A stretch of DNA of 64,000 bases from Lysobacter sp. cf310 (GTDB lineage: Bacteria > Pseudomonadota > Gammaproteobacteria > Xanthomonadales > Xanthomonadaceae), in assembly GCF_900114355.1 (NCBI RefSeq), contig NZ_FOSS01000004.1:212238-276237 (forward strand), read 5' to 3'. This document shows positions 55,101 to 63,624 of this stretch, in pieces; positions within the stretch are counted from its first letter, which is position 1; every line of letters begins with the position of its first letter. Below the pieces are notes generated by a model that had not been told where the DNA came from, did not search any database, and worked only from the letters and a program-made list of their open reading frames with translations. A program made the translations under genes and the position numbers.

Positions 55101-56321
55101 ATGCGCATAGACGACGTGTCAGAGGCGCGGCAGGACTCGCCGCAAAGCTCGCCGGTTCCGGACCGCGATGCCCACCTCTTGCCGGACCTGGCGCCCGCCA
55201 CACAGGCCTTGGGGAGCGACACCGGACGTATGACCATCGCCACGACGTCCATGGGCCGGATTCTGGTGGTCGACGACCAGGCCGCCAATCTGCGCGTGGT
55301 CGGCACCCTGCTGCAGCGCCAGGGTTACGAAGTGATCCCGGCGTCCAGCGGCGACGAAGCGCTCGCGCGTTACGCCGAATCCGAACCCGATCTGATCCTG
55401 CTCGACGTGATGATGCCGGGCATGGACGGCTTCGAGGTCATGGAGGCGCTGCGCGCGCAGGCGCCGTTGAAGGTGCCGGTGGTGTTCGTGACCGCGGCCC
55501 ACGACCGCGACCTGCTGCTGCGCGCCTTCGACGCCGGCGTGGTCGACTACGTGACCAAGCCCTTCCTGCCCGAGGAACTGCTGGCGCGGGTCAACGCCCA
55601 TGTCGGTCTCAAACTCACCCGCGATCGCCTGGAGCGGGTCGCACGCGAGCGCGAGGAACTGGTCAACCTGGTCGCGCACGACCTCAAGAATCCGCTCACC
55701 AGCGTGCTGTTCGCCAGCGACCTGCTGCGCAGCGGCGGCTGCAAGCCCGAGCGCGTGCCGCGCTACCTGCAGATGATCCACGAGAGCGCCGACGACGCCC
55801 TGGGCTATATCCGCCACTACCTGGAAAGCAGCAGCGCCGGCCGGCGCGCGGCCAGCGGCGACGAACGCGCCGACCTGGGCCAGACCCTGCAATGGCTGGT
55901 GCACCGTTACGAGATGCAGTTGGACGCGCGCGGCATCCGCATCGAGGTGGCGCCGCCGCCGGGCACGGCCGAGGTCGCGATCGATCCGCGCGTGCTGCGC
56001 CAGGTCAGCGAAAACCTGGTCACCAACGCCATGAAGTACGCGCCCGGCAGCGAACTGCTGCTGGCCGCGCGTCCGGGCGCGCCGGGGTTCTGGCAGTTGA
56101 TCGTGGCCGACCGCGGCCCCGGCATCGCGCCGGCGCGGCAGCGCGAGCTGTTCAAGCCCTTCGTGCGCCTGCACGAGGAGGCCCTCGACGACGGCCTGTC
56201 CAGCGGGCTGGGTTTGTCGCTGGCGCGCCAGATCGTGGCCAATTTCGGCGGCCAGCTCTGGTACGAGGACCGCCGCCAGGGCGGCGCGCGTTTCGTGGTG
56301 GAGCTGCCCGAGGCGCCGTAA
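55101..56321 (+). CDS. REC-histidine kinase hybrid (response regulator plus HATPase)
   Basis: A 406-residue protein with reversed hybrid order. Residues about 52-165 are a receiver domain (ILVVDDQAANLRVVGTLL, phospho-Asp in DLILLDVMMPGMDGFE, TKPFLPEELLARVNAHVG), then a linker coiled coil, a HisKA block with the His in LVNLVAHDLKNPLTSVLF (about 200) and a HATPase domain with N box SENLVTNAMKYAPG and G boxes DRGPGIA and SGLGLSLARQIV. No membrane segment, so a cytoplasmic sensor fed by another kinase. Translation may instead begin at ATG 55230. No partner gene adjacent. Confidence 0.88.
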   Translation: MRIDDVSEARQDSPQSSPVPDRDAHLLPDLAPATQALGSDTGRMTIATTSMGRILVVDDQAANLRVVGTLLQRQGYEVIPASSGDEALARYAESEPDLILLDVMMPGMDGFEVMEALRAQAPLKVPVVFVTAAHDRDLLLRAFDAGVVDYVTKPFLPEELLARVNAHVGLKLTRDRLERVAREREELVNLVAHDLKNPLTSVLFASDLLRSGGCKPERVPRYLQMIHESADDALGYIRHYLESSSAGRRAASGDERADLGQTLQWLVHRYEMQLDARGIRIEVAPPPGTAEVAIDPRVLRQVSENLVTNAMKYAPGSELLLAARPGAPGFWQLIVADRGPGIAPARQRELFKPFVRLHEEALDDGLSSGLGLSLARQIVANFGGQLWYEDRRQGGARFVVELPEAP

Positions 56322-56350
56322 CGGCGACCCCGGGCGATCCGGACCCGCCC

Positions 56351-56707
56351 TTACTCGCTGGCGGTGCCTTCTTCGGTCGTACGCGTGCGCCGGCGGCGGG
56401 TGCTGCCGTCGGCACGGCGCGCGTCGATGCGCTTGGCGCTGCCTTCGATGGGCGCGTCGGCGCGGTTCTGCTTGGCGCGATGCCGCGCGGCCAGCCACAG
56501 CAGCCCGGCGCCGGCCACCGCGGCCACCGCGATCGCCGGGTTGCGGCGCACGAAACCGCCGGCCACGCGCGCGCCGGTCTTGACCGCGCCCAGCACGACG
56601 CCCGCTTCGAGCAGCTTGCCGGCGCTGCCGGGGACCTGTTTGAGGCTGTCGCCGACCGTGGCGACGAGTTCCATGGCGCGTTCGGGCAGCGAAGTGAGCT
56701 TGCTCAT
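56351..56707 (-). CDS. basic membrane-anchored hypothetical protein
   Basis: A 118-residue protein with one membrane segment (IAVAAVAGAGLLWLAARHRA) in the middle, an amphipathic N-terminal half (MSKLTSLPERAMELVATV, VGDSLKQVPGSAGKLLEAG) and an Arg-rich tail (RRADGSTRRRRTRTTEE). aggatcggatcc precedes the ATG. Proteins of this type (CHASE/nucleoid-associated or membrane-stress small proteins) are unassigned. It sits between the hybrid kinase and a dioxygenase gene, convergent with the former. Confidence 0.7.
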   Translation of the reverse strand: MSKLTSLPERAMELVATVGDSLKQVPGSAGKLLEAGVVLGAVKTGARVAGGFVRRNPAIAVAAVAGAGLLWLAARHRAKQNRADAPIEGSAKRIDARRADGSTRRRRTRTTEEGTASE

Positions 56708-56861
56708 CGGATCCGATCCTGGGGCTGGAATGCGGGGTCCAGTCTCCATCGCGGATCGTTGAAATCGCGTGATCGGGGTCGCGTATTGCCCGCCCGGGGC
56801 TGAATGCCGATCATGGCCGCACCCGATCGTCCGATCCGGGACCGACCCGACGCGAGCCGCC

Positions 56862-57533
56862 ATGATCCGAGTGCTGCCCAACGTGCTCAACGCCGCCGAA
56901 CTGCAGGCGGTGCGCGAGCTGCTGCCGCAGGTGCGCTTCGGCGACGGCCGCGTCACCAATCCCGACTCCACGGTCAAGCAGAACCTGCAGGCGCCGCAGG
57001 AGGACCCGGCCAACGCGCGCATCGCCCAAATCGCGCGCGACGCCTTCATGCGCCACCCCGATGTGCGCACCTACGCCCACCCCAAGCAGATGGCGCGGAC
57101 CACGGTGGTGCGCTACGAGCCGGGCATGAACTACGGCTGGCACGTGGACGAGGCCTTGTTCCCGTCCACGCCGCCGCTGCGCAGCGATCTGTCGTGCACG
57201 ATCTTCCTCAACCCGCCGGGCGAGTACGACGGCGGCGAGCTCACGATCGAACTCGGCGCCCAGCACCTGACCTACAAGCTCGACGCCGGCAGCGCCATCA
57301 TCTATCCGTCCACCACCATCCACCGCGTCACCCCGGTCACCCGCGGCGTGCGCCTGGCCGCGATCACCTGGCTGCAGAGCTGGGTCGCCGACGTGTCCAA
57401 GCGCGAATTGCTGGTGCAGCTGGACGAAGCGCGCGCGATCGCCGCCGCCCGCCCCGGCGGACCGGACCCGCGCCTGCAGGTGCTGCTGGAATCGCTGCGC
57501 ACCAATCTGTTTCGGATGTGGGCCGATACCTGA
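56862..57533 (+). CDS. PKHD-type Fe(II)/2-oxoglutarate dioxygenase (PiuC/YbiX-like)
   Basis: A 223-residue PKHD-type hydroxylase. The iron-binding HxD pair is in YGWHVDEALFP, the distal His in TTIHRVTPVTRGVRLAAITW, which also has the 2-oxoglutarate Arg. Conserved FLNPPGEYDGGELTI precedes it. Related YbiX/PiuC genes accompany TonB siderophore receptors in other bacteria and are iron-regulated; here the receptor at 18437 is far away. GCC start context with no clear ribosome-binding site. A second gene overlaps its end. Confidence 0.88.
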   Translation: MIRVLPNVLNAAELQAVRELLPQVRFGDGRVTNPDSTVKQNLQAPQEDPANARIAQIARDAFMRHPDVRTYAHPKQMARTTVVRYEPGMNYGWHVDEALFPSTPPLRSDLSCTIFLNPPGEYDGGELTIELGAQHLTYKLDAGSAIIYPSTTIHRVTPVTRGVRLAAITWLQSWVADVSKRELLVQLDEARAIAAARPGGPDPRLQVLLESLRTNLFRMWADT

Positions 57534-57898
57534 GCGCGCGGCGGCGCGCGGTCTGGGCGACGGCATGCGCGCTGTTGCCTACCAGCGCCTGCGCGTCGGA
57601 TATGTCGGGTCTGATGACGATCATGATCGGACTGCCGGTGATGGCGGCGGCGCTGCTGGTGCTGGGCGTCATGGCCTTGTGGCGGCCGCTGGGACGCGCC
57701 GGGCGCGGCGTGGCCGCGGTGGTGTTCGCGCTCGCGGCGATCGTCGCGCTGATCCTGCTGCGCGATTCGCTCACGCTATTCCCGCGCTATACCGACCTGG
57801 GCGTGCTCTTCTACGGTTTGTTCGCCGCGGCGACCGCATGCTTGGCCGTGGTCCTGGCCAAGCGCGACAAGGCGGACGCCGACGCAGACCGAAAGTAG
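57518..57898 (+). CDS. small membrane protein overlapping the dioxygenase gene
   Basis: From GTG 57518, 16 nt inside the dioxygenase gene in a different frame, to 57898: 126 residues. The start RYLSARRRAVWATACALLPT looks like a signal peptide, then two or three membrane helices (MTIMIGLPVMAAALLVLGVM, AVVFALAAIVALILLRDSL, LFYGLFAAATACLAVVLAK) and a charged tail. The overlap suggests translational coupling. Function unknown. An alternative start at ATG 57601 (MSGLMTIMIG) is also possible. Confidence 0.6.
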   Translation: MGRYLSARRRAVWATACALLPTSACASDMSGLMTIMIGLPVMAAALLVLGVMALWRPLGRAGRGVAAVVFALAAIVALILLRDSLTLFPRYTDLGVLFYGLFAAATACLAVVLAKRDKADADADRK

Positions 57899-57904
57899 CG
57901 CGAC

Positions 57905-58100
57905 GATGCGGTTCGCCTTCGGCTCACCGCATCCTACGGCCCGCGATTTTCCTCCCCCCGTGTTGAGAGAGATTTGTTGCGGCGACGCAGGCCCGCAGCT
58001 CATGACTCGGCAGGCTCACCTCGAACGGCTCTCGCAGTGGTGGCGTCGCTGCTTTTGCCTCCCCCTTTGGCAAAGGGGGATTGAGGGGGATTTGCTTTGC
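57905..58100. repeat. half of the 143-bp element and second AAATCCCCC palindrome
   Basis: 57905-57940 matches the right arm of the elements at 3578-4140 (gatgcggttcgc then ggctcaccgcatcctacg). 58057-58100 is an inverted relative of 3187-3227 (ccccctttggcaaagggggattgaggggga...). So two repeat families from the start of the window recur together here. The gap 57899-58159 has no gene. Confidence 0.75.
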
Positions 58101-58159
58101 TCGCCACGCAGCGCATCCACGCTCGCGACCAGCGCTCGCGACCATGCCGCCGCGGCGAA

Positions 58160-59182
58160 TCAGTCGGCGACGGCCGCCCTCAATGCCGGTTCGCGGCGCA
58201 CGAGCGTGTCGACCCAGGCCACGCCTTCGGCGATTTCGTCGGCGTGGCGCTGCATCGCCAGCGCGAGGTCGTGGGCGCGGTCGTCCGCGCTGTAATCGTG
58301 GGTCTGCGCTTTGGAGTAACGGCCCCAGGCCGGTGAGGCCAGCGCTTGCGCCACGCCTTGCGGATCCAGACTCAGATGCGTCGCCAGACGCTGCAAGCTG
58401 GCTTCGGGCTGGGTGAGCAAGGTTTCGAAATCCAGGCGCAGCACGCGCGCGGCGTGTTCGCCGCCCGCATGTGCGGCGAAGCGCACGCGCTCGGCCAGCC
58501 AGCCCATCGCGCATTGTTGCGGCAACGACAAGGCGTGCAGCGCCGCATCGGCGGCGTGCCCGCGCGCCTGCAGATCGCGCAGGCGTTCGCCGGCGGCGCT
58601 GGCGGCGTCGAGCACCGAGGCTGGCGATTTCAGCAGGGTCGCCAGGTACGGACGCAAGGGCATGTCCAGCAGCACCGCGCGCGCGTCGCCGCAGGCGTTC
58701 AGCAGCGGCGCGATCAGGCCGTTGCAGCCGCTGGTGGCCTTGATCACGCTGCGTGTCTGCGGCGGCAGGGCGCGGCTCCAGTTGCCCCACAGCGCGCGCA
58801 GCAACTGCGGCGCTTCCGCGTCGGACAGGCGCGAATCGGATCGGCCGAGTTGCGGCCAGGCTTCGGCCAGCGTGCGCAACGGCAGCGGTTCGCGCAGGCC
58901 CTGCACCTGCGGCCAGGCGCTGAGTACGCGACTGAGCAGGGTCGAGCCGCAATGGCCTATGTGGAAGATCGCATCGGCCTGGGGCCCGCCCTGCGCGAGC
59001 GCGGGCGGCAACGAGTCCAGCGGCATCCAACCGCCCTCGGCATTCGCCGGCAAGGCGCGATCGTCGAGGAAGGCGGCCTGCGCACGTTGCTGCGCGTTCA
59101 AGCGCAGCCACAGCACGCGACGACCGACCAGGTCGAGCTTGAACGGCAGGAACTCGGGGAGGTCGGCGGGGCTGGCGCTCAT
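58160..59182 (-). CDS. sulfotransferase-like P-loop protein
   Basis: A 340-residue protein. The IFHIGHCGSTLLSRVLSAW stretch (about 72-90) is a 5-phosphosulfate-binding-like P-loop of the PAPS sulfotransferase superfamily, preceded by a strand and followed by WPQVQGLREPLPLR and VIKATSGCNGLIAPLLNACG. C-terminal helices (DFETLLTQPEASLQRLATHL, SLDPQGVAQALASPAWGRYS) also fit. No signal peptide. Substrate unknown. It is encoded just before hrpB on the same strand, 99 nt away, but without an obvious link. Confidence 0.75.
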   Translation of the reverse strand: MSASPADLPEFLPFKLDLVGRRVLWLRLNAQQRAQAAFLDDRALPANAEGGWMPLDSLPPALAQGGPQADAIFHIGHCGSTLLSRVLSAWPQVQGLREPLPLRTLAEAWPQLGRSDSRLSDAEAPQLLRALWGNWSRALPPQTRSVIKATSGCNGLIAPLLNACGDARAVLLDMPLRPYLATLLKSPASVLDAASAAGERLRDLQARGHAADAALHALSLPQQCAMGWLAERVRFAAHAGGEHAARVLRLDFETLLTQPEASLQRLATHLSLDPQGVAQALASPAWGRYSKAQTHDYSADDRAHDLALAMQRHADEIAEGVAWVDTLVRREPALRAAVAD

Positions 59183-59281
59183 GCGCGGCGAAGGACGGTA
59201 GCGGGAACCAGAGCAGTGTAGGCGATGCGTCCGAGGCCGAGCAGCCGCCGCGGCGCGGCGCGACGGCGTGCGCGTACCGCC

Positions 59282-61795
59282 CTAGGTCCCGCGCGGCTTG
59301 GCGCGATGGGTCGCCGTCGCGGTCCAGGGATCGTCGGGCCAGGGGTGCTTGGGATAGCGCCCCTTCATTTCCTTCTTCACTTCCGGATAGGTGCGCTCCC
59401 AGAAACCCTTGAGGTCCTGGGTGACCTGCAGCGGACGGCCCGCCGGCGACAGCAGATGCAGCGTCAGCGGCACGCGACCGTCGGCGATGCGCGGCGTGTC
59501 GGCCAGGCCGAACAGCTCCTGCAGCTTGACCGCCAGCACCGGCGCGGCGGCGCCGCCTTGCTCGTCGTAGGCGTAGTCGATGCGGCGTTCCATGCCCGAG
59601 GGCACGACGATGCGGGTCGGCGCGAGCGCGTCGATGCGCTGGCGCCAGGACCAGTCCAGGCGCGAACGCAGCGCATCGCCCAGTTCGCTCTCGCTCAGCG
59701 CGTCCAGGCGGGTCTTGCCGGACAGGGCCGGTTTCAGCCATTCGTCCAGATCGGCCATGAGCGCGGCGTCGGACAGATCCGGCAGGCCTTGTTCGCCGGC
59801 CAGTTCCGGCAGCCAGGCGCGCAGGCTGCGCACGCGCGCGCGCCACTGGCTGAGCGATTCGGTCCAGGGCAAGGCGTCCAGGCCGAGCTGGCGCACCGCG
59901 TCGACCAGGGCGTCGGCGTAGCGCGAGGGATCCGGGCGCGCCAGCGGACGGCTGTCGATCACGATGCGGTCGTAGCGGCGCTCGCGCACCGCCGCGATCG
60001 CGCGCGCGTTGGCGTCCCAGACCACCCGGTCCTCGCTGACGAAGCGTTGCGGGAACTCGCGCTCCAGGCGCGCCTCGTCCAGCGGCGCGGCCCGCAACAC
60101 GCGTGCGTCGCGCGGATCGTCGCGCAGTTCGCTGATCACCAGCCAGCGTTCGCCGTACACCGCGCTGTCGTCGAACAAGCGCGCGCTGCGGCCGTTGGCG
60201 AGCTGGTAGCGGTACGGATCGCCGGGATGCTGGCGCGCGATGCGATCGGGAAACGCGTGCAGCAGCAGATCGCCCAGCGCATGCGCGGGCACCTGGGCGG
60301 GCGGCGCGCGCTCCACGCGCAGGCGCCGGCGCCATTGCTTGCTGGCCTGGTCGAGCGCGGCCAGCGCCGAACGCGAGACCTCGGCGGGTGCGCGCCCGGC
60401 CCGGAACGCGGCCAAGGCCTGCCAGCGCGCGGCCAGCGCATCGCCGCCGCTGCGCAGCGGATCGCGCGCTTCGATCAGCGCGGCCAGATCGCAGGCCAGC
60501 GCGCGTTCGTCGGCGTCGCTGGGCGCCAGCAGCATCGCCGCCAGGCGCGGATGCGTGCCCAACGCGAGCACGCGGCGTCCGAACGCGGTGATCGCGCCGC
60601 CGTCGAGCGCGCCCAGGCGCTGCAACAGTTCGCGCGCGGCGGCCAGGGCGCCGCTGGGCGGCGCGTCGAGGAAACGCAAGGAGGCATCGCCCCAGGCGGC
60701 GAGCTCCAAGGCCAGTCCGGCCAGCTCGACCTGCGCGATCTCGGGCCGGCGCTGCGGTTCCAGGCGCTGCGATTCCGGCCACAGCCGATAGGCCCAGCCT
60801 TCGGCGACGCGGCCCGCGCGACCGGCGCGCTGATCGGCCGAGGCCTGTGCGATCGCGACCACGTCCAGGCGCGCGAAGCCGCTGTTGGGGTCGTAACGCG
60901 GTTCGCGCGCCAGGCCGGCGTCGATCACCACGCGCACGCCGGGCAGGGTCACGCTGGATTCGGCGACGTTGGTGGCCAGCACCACGCGGCGGCGGCCGTC
61001 GGGATCGGGCTGCAGCACGCGCGACTGTTGTTCCACCGGCAGTTCGCCGTGCAGGGCCAGCACGTCGACCCCGCGCGCGGCCTCGCTGGTCTGCAACGCG
61101 GCGTCCACGCGCGCGATCTCGCGCTGACCGGGCAGGAACACCAGCACGTCGCCGGGGTGCTGAACCAGCGCCTGCTCGACCGCGCGTCGGGTCTGGTGTT
61201 CGAGTTTCTCGTCGCGGCGCGCGGGATGGTGGGCGACGCTCACCGGATAGCTGCGGCCGGCGCTGCTCAGGCGCGGCGCGTCCAGGAACTGGGCCAGGCG
61301 TTCGCCGTCCAGCGTCGCCGACATCACCACGATGCGCAGGTCCTCGCGCAGCGCGGCCTGCACGTCCAGGGCCAGGGCCAGGCCGAGGTCGGCGGCCAGA
61401 TGACGTTCGTGGAATTCGTCGAACAGCAGCGCGCCCACGCCATCCAGGGTCGGATCGTCCTGGATCATGCGGGTGAGGATGCCCTCGGTGACGACCTCGA
61501 CGCGGGTGCGCGCGGAAATCTGGTTTTCGAAGCGGATGCGGTAGCCCACGGTCTCGCCGGCGGCCTCGCCGCGCTGGCGCGCCATGAACTGCGCGGCCGC
61601 GCGCGCCGCGACCCGGCGCGGCTCCAGCATCACGATCTTGCGGCCCTGCAGCCAGGGCGCGTCCAGCAGCGCCGGCGGCACCTGGGTGGTCTTGCCGGCG
61701 CCCGGCGGCGCCTCCAGCACCAGGCGCGGATGCGCGGCCAGGCTGTCGCGGATCTGCGGCAGCAAAGAATCGATGGGGAAGACGGGCGCGGTCAC
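59282..61795 (-). CDS. hrpB: ATP-dependent helicase HrpB
   Basis: An 837-residue DEAH-type helicase of the HrpB group. Walker A PPGAGKTT is at about 30-37, the DEFH form of the box in LLFDEFHERHLAADLGLA, SATLDGERLAQFL (motif III), and QRAGRAGRVAEGWAYRLWP (motif VI) with the HrpB-specific C-terminal WPDDPWTATATHRAKPR. GTG 61795 gives the standard beginning (M/V)TAPVFPIDSLLPQI; an upstream ATG 61831 exists. RNA/DNA substrate is not established in the family; in Xanthomonadales HrpB has been linked to mRNA handling and surface traits. Confidence 0.92.
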   Translation of the reverse strand: MTAPVFPIDSLLPQIRDSLAAHPRLVLEAPPGAGKTTQVPPALLDAPWLQGRKIVMLEPRRVAARAAAQFMARQRGEAAGETVGYRIRFENQISARTRVEVVTEGILTRMIQDDPTLDGVGALLFDEFHERHLAADLGLALALDVQAALREDLRIVVMSATLDGERLAQFLDAPRLSSAGRSYPVSVAHHPARRDEKLEHQTRRAVEQALVQHPGDVLVFLPGQREIARVDAALQTSEAARGVDVLALHGELPVEQQSRVLQPDPDGRRRVVLATNVAESSVTLPGVRVVIDAGLAREPRYDPNSGFARLDVVAIAQASADQRAGRAGRVAEGWAYRLWPESQRLEPQRRPEIAQVELAGLALELAAWGDASLRFLDAPPSGALAAARELLQRLGALDGGAITAFGRRVLALGTHPRLAAMLLAPSDADERALACDLAALIEARDPLRSGGDALAARWQALAAFRAGRAPAEVSRSALAALDQASKQWRRRLRVERAPPAQVPAHALGDLLLHAFPDRIARQHPGDPYRYQLANGRSARLFDDSAVYGERWLVISELRDDPRDARVLRAAPLDEARLEREFPQRFVSEDRVVWDANARAIAAVRERRYDRIVIDSRPLARPDPSRYADALVDAVRQLGLDALPWTESLSQWRARVRSLRAWLPELAGEQGLPDLSDAALMADLDEWLKPALSGKTRLDALSESELGDALRSRLDWSWRQRIDALAPTRIVVPSGMERRIDYAYDEQGGAAAPVLAVKLQELFGLADTPRIADGRVPLTLHLLSPAGRPLQVTQDLKGFWERTYPEVKKEMKGRYPKHPWPDDPWTATATHRAKPRGT

Positions 61796-61870
61796 GCGCG
61801 CAAGGATACGCGGGGGCGGCGCGCTTGCCATCGCGGCGCCCGCGCCACGACGGGCCCCGCTTTCCGCTTC

Positions 61871-61966
61871 CTGTGGGAGCGACGTAAGCCGCGATGGCTC
61901 CAGTACGCCGGGATCGCCGATTGCGTCGTGGCCGGCGACCATCGCGGCTTACGCCGCTCCCACAGA
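61871..61966. repeat. pair of ggagcgacg-agccgcga palindromes
   Basis: Forward copy at 61871-61895 and inverse copy at 61941-61966 in the divergent region between hrpB and tatD. Confidence 0.85.
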
Positions 61967-62055
61967 AAGCACAGACAGAAAGTACAGACAGGACGCCCAG
62001 AGAGCCGTGTGGCCGGCATTGCTAAACTGCGCGCCTCGCTATCGAACGCACCCCC

Positions 62056-62850
62056 ATGCAACTGCTCGACATCGGCGCCAACCTCACCCACGACAGCTTC
62101 GACCCCGACCGCGACGCGGTGCTGCAGCGCGCGCGCGAGGCGGGCGTGACGCAGATGGTGGTGACCGGCGCCAGCCGCGAGCATTCGCCCAAGGCCCTGG
62201 CGCTGGCGCGCAAGCACCCCGGCGAGCTGTACGCCACCGCCGGCGTGCATCCGCACCACGCCAGCGAGTACACCGCCGAATGCGACGCCGAGATGCGCGC
62301 CCTGCTCGCGCATGCCGAAGTGGTGGCGGTGGGCGAATGCGGGCTGGACTACTTCCGCGATTTCTCGCCGCGTCCGGCCCAGCGGCGCGCGTTCGAGCAG
62401 CAGCTGCAGATCGCGGTCGACACCCGCAAGCCCTTGTTCCTGCACCAGCGCGACGCGCATGCCGACTTCATGGCGACCCTGCGCAACTTCGACGGCCGGC
62501 TCGGCCCGGCGGTGGTGCACTGCTTCACCGGCACGCGCGAGGAACTGTTCGACTACCTCGACCAGGACTGGCACATCGGCATCACCGGCTGGCTCTGCGA
62601 CGAACGCCGCGGCCAGCACCTGCGCGAACTGGTCAAGAACATCCCCGCCGATCGCCTGATGATCGAGACCGACGCGCCCTACCTGCTGCCGCGCACGGTC
62701 CGGCCGGCGCCCTCGCATCGCCGCAACGAGCCCATGTACCTGGCCCACATCGTCGGGGAACTCGCACGCGATCGCGGCGAGGACGTGGGGGTCACCGCCG
62801 CCAACAGCACCGCGACCGCACGCGCGTTCTTCCGTTTGCCGGCGCCGTAA
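62056..62850 (+). CDS. tatD: TatD DNase
   Basis: A 264-residue TatD metal-dependent DNase/exonuclease. Visible are IGANLTHDSFDPDRDAVL at the start, TAGVHPHHASEYTAE, the metal Glu in AVGECGLDYFRDFS, FLHQRDAHADFM, VVHCFTGTREELFDYL, and IETDAPYLLPRTVRP with SHRRNEP. This matches E. coli TatD rather than YcfH or YjjV. Promoter faces hrpB. Confidence 0.93.
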   Translation: MQLLDIGANLTHDSFDPDRDAVLQRAREAGVTQMVVTGASREHSPKALALARKHPGELYATAGVHPHHASEYTAECDAEMRALLAHAEVVAVGECGLDYFRDFSPRPAQRRAFEQQLQIAVDTRKPLFLHQRDAHADFMATLRNFDGRLGPAVVHCFTGTREELFDYLDQDWHIGITGWLCDERRGQHLRELVKNIPADRLMIETDAPYLLPRTVRPAPSHRRNEPMYLAHIVGELARDRGEDVGVTAANSTATARAFFRLPAP

Positions 62851-62852
62851 GC

Positions 62853-63116
62853 TCAGGGCGCGCGATCGCGACCCGCGCTGGCGGCGGCGACCCACCTGGT
62901 CTCGCTGTCCTCGCTCGATCCGGCCTGGGCCGCCGCCCAGGGGCCCGCTGCGGCGCAGTCCACGGCTGCGTCGCAAACGCCCGGGTGCGCGTCCGCCATG
63001 CCCGTCGCGGGTGCCGGCGGCAGGCCCAGGCCGGCGAGCACGAACGCCAGCAATCCCAGCCAGGGAATGCGGCGCCCGTCATCGCGCTCATTGCGCGGCG
63101 AAATCACCGCAGCCAT
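62853..63116 (-). CDS. small anchored protein with paired Cys, 87 aa
   Basis: A protein with an N-terminal basic segment and membrane helix (RIPWLGLLAFVLAGLGLPPA) and a short extracytoplasmic part with two Cys (GVCDAAVDCAAAG). The start lies 29 nt inside the preceding gene (63088-63528), indicating coupling. GC-rich open frame without recognised family; lower confidence that it is expressed. Confidence 0.45.
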   Translation of the reverse strand: MAAVISPRNERDDGRRIPWLGLLAFVLAGLGLPPAPATGMADAHPGVCDAAVDCAAAGPWAAAQAGSSEDSETRWVAAASAGRDRAP

Positions 63117-63528
63117 ACCAGTTGGCGGTTTGCGCCGCGCCCGCGATCACCGCATAGGCGTGCTTCTTGCCGGCGCTGTCCAGGCAGGTCTTGCCGCTGG
63201 CGACCTTGTTGATGCGCACCACCAGTTCGCGCAACTGGCCGTTGACGTTGATGCGCCCGATCAGGGCGTAGCGGTCGGGCTGCGGTTTGATCTGCGGGTC
63301 CTGGATCAGGCCGCCGTAGGCGACGCCGGCCAGCTGCGGCACCACCAGGTCGTAGCGCACGGCCTTGGCGCTGGTGTCGACGATCAGGCCCCAGCCCTGA
63401 TTGCCGCCGCGGAACACCGCCGCGGGATACGAGACGGCGACCGGATCGGCCGAGCGCACCGGCGCCGGCCAGGACGCGAGCACGCTGGCCACACCCAGGC
63501 CGACGATCGCGACGACGAGTACACGCAT
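63088..63528 (-). CDS. exported hypothetical protein, 146 aa
   Basis: A secreted protein with signal peptide (VLVVAIVGLGVASVLASWPA, cleavage near SADP) followed by a beta-rich domain (SYPAAVFRGGNQGWGLIVD, LVVPQLAGVAYGGLIQDPQ, GQLRELVVRINKVASGKT) and a C-terminal paired Cys region (TCLDSAGK, WYGCGDFAAQ). Family not recognised. It is coupled to the small gene downstream. The 96-nt gap before the sigma-factor gene has nothing notable. Confidence 0.7.
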   Translation of the reverse strand: MRVLVVAIVGLGVASVLASWPAPVRSADPVAVSYPAAVFRGGNQGWGLIVDTSAKAVRYDLVVPQLAGVAYGGLIQDPQIKPQPDRYALIGRINVNGQLRELVVRINKVASGKTCLDSAGKKHAYAVIAGAAQTANWYGCGDFAAQ

Positions 63529-63624
63529 GGAGCGCTCCTGCGGACGGCGACGGCGAGCTTGCCGTCTCCCCTTAGAACGCTCGGACGCGGACTACGTGAA
63601 TGCGTCGGCGCCGGCCGCGCGCGC

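Noticed and set aside
57924-60782. 952-codon minus-strand open frame spanning hrpB and the sulfotransferase-like gene
   Set aside because: Different frame from both supported proteins, dominated by Arg/Ala/Gly, no domain recognisable.
59225-62149. 974-codon plus-strand open frame opposite hrpB
   Set aside because: Antisense shadow of the helicase; Arg/Gln/Ala-rich with no domain pattern, and it even runs into the tatD region.
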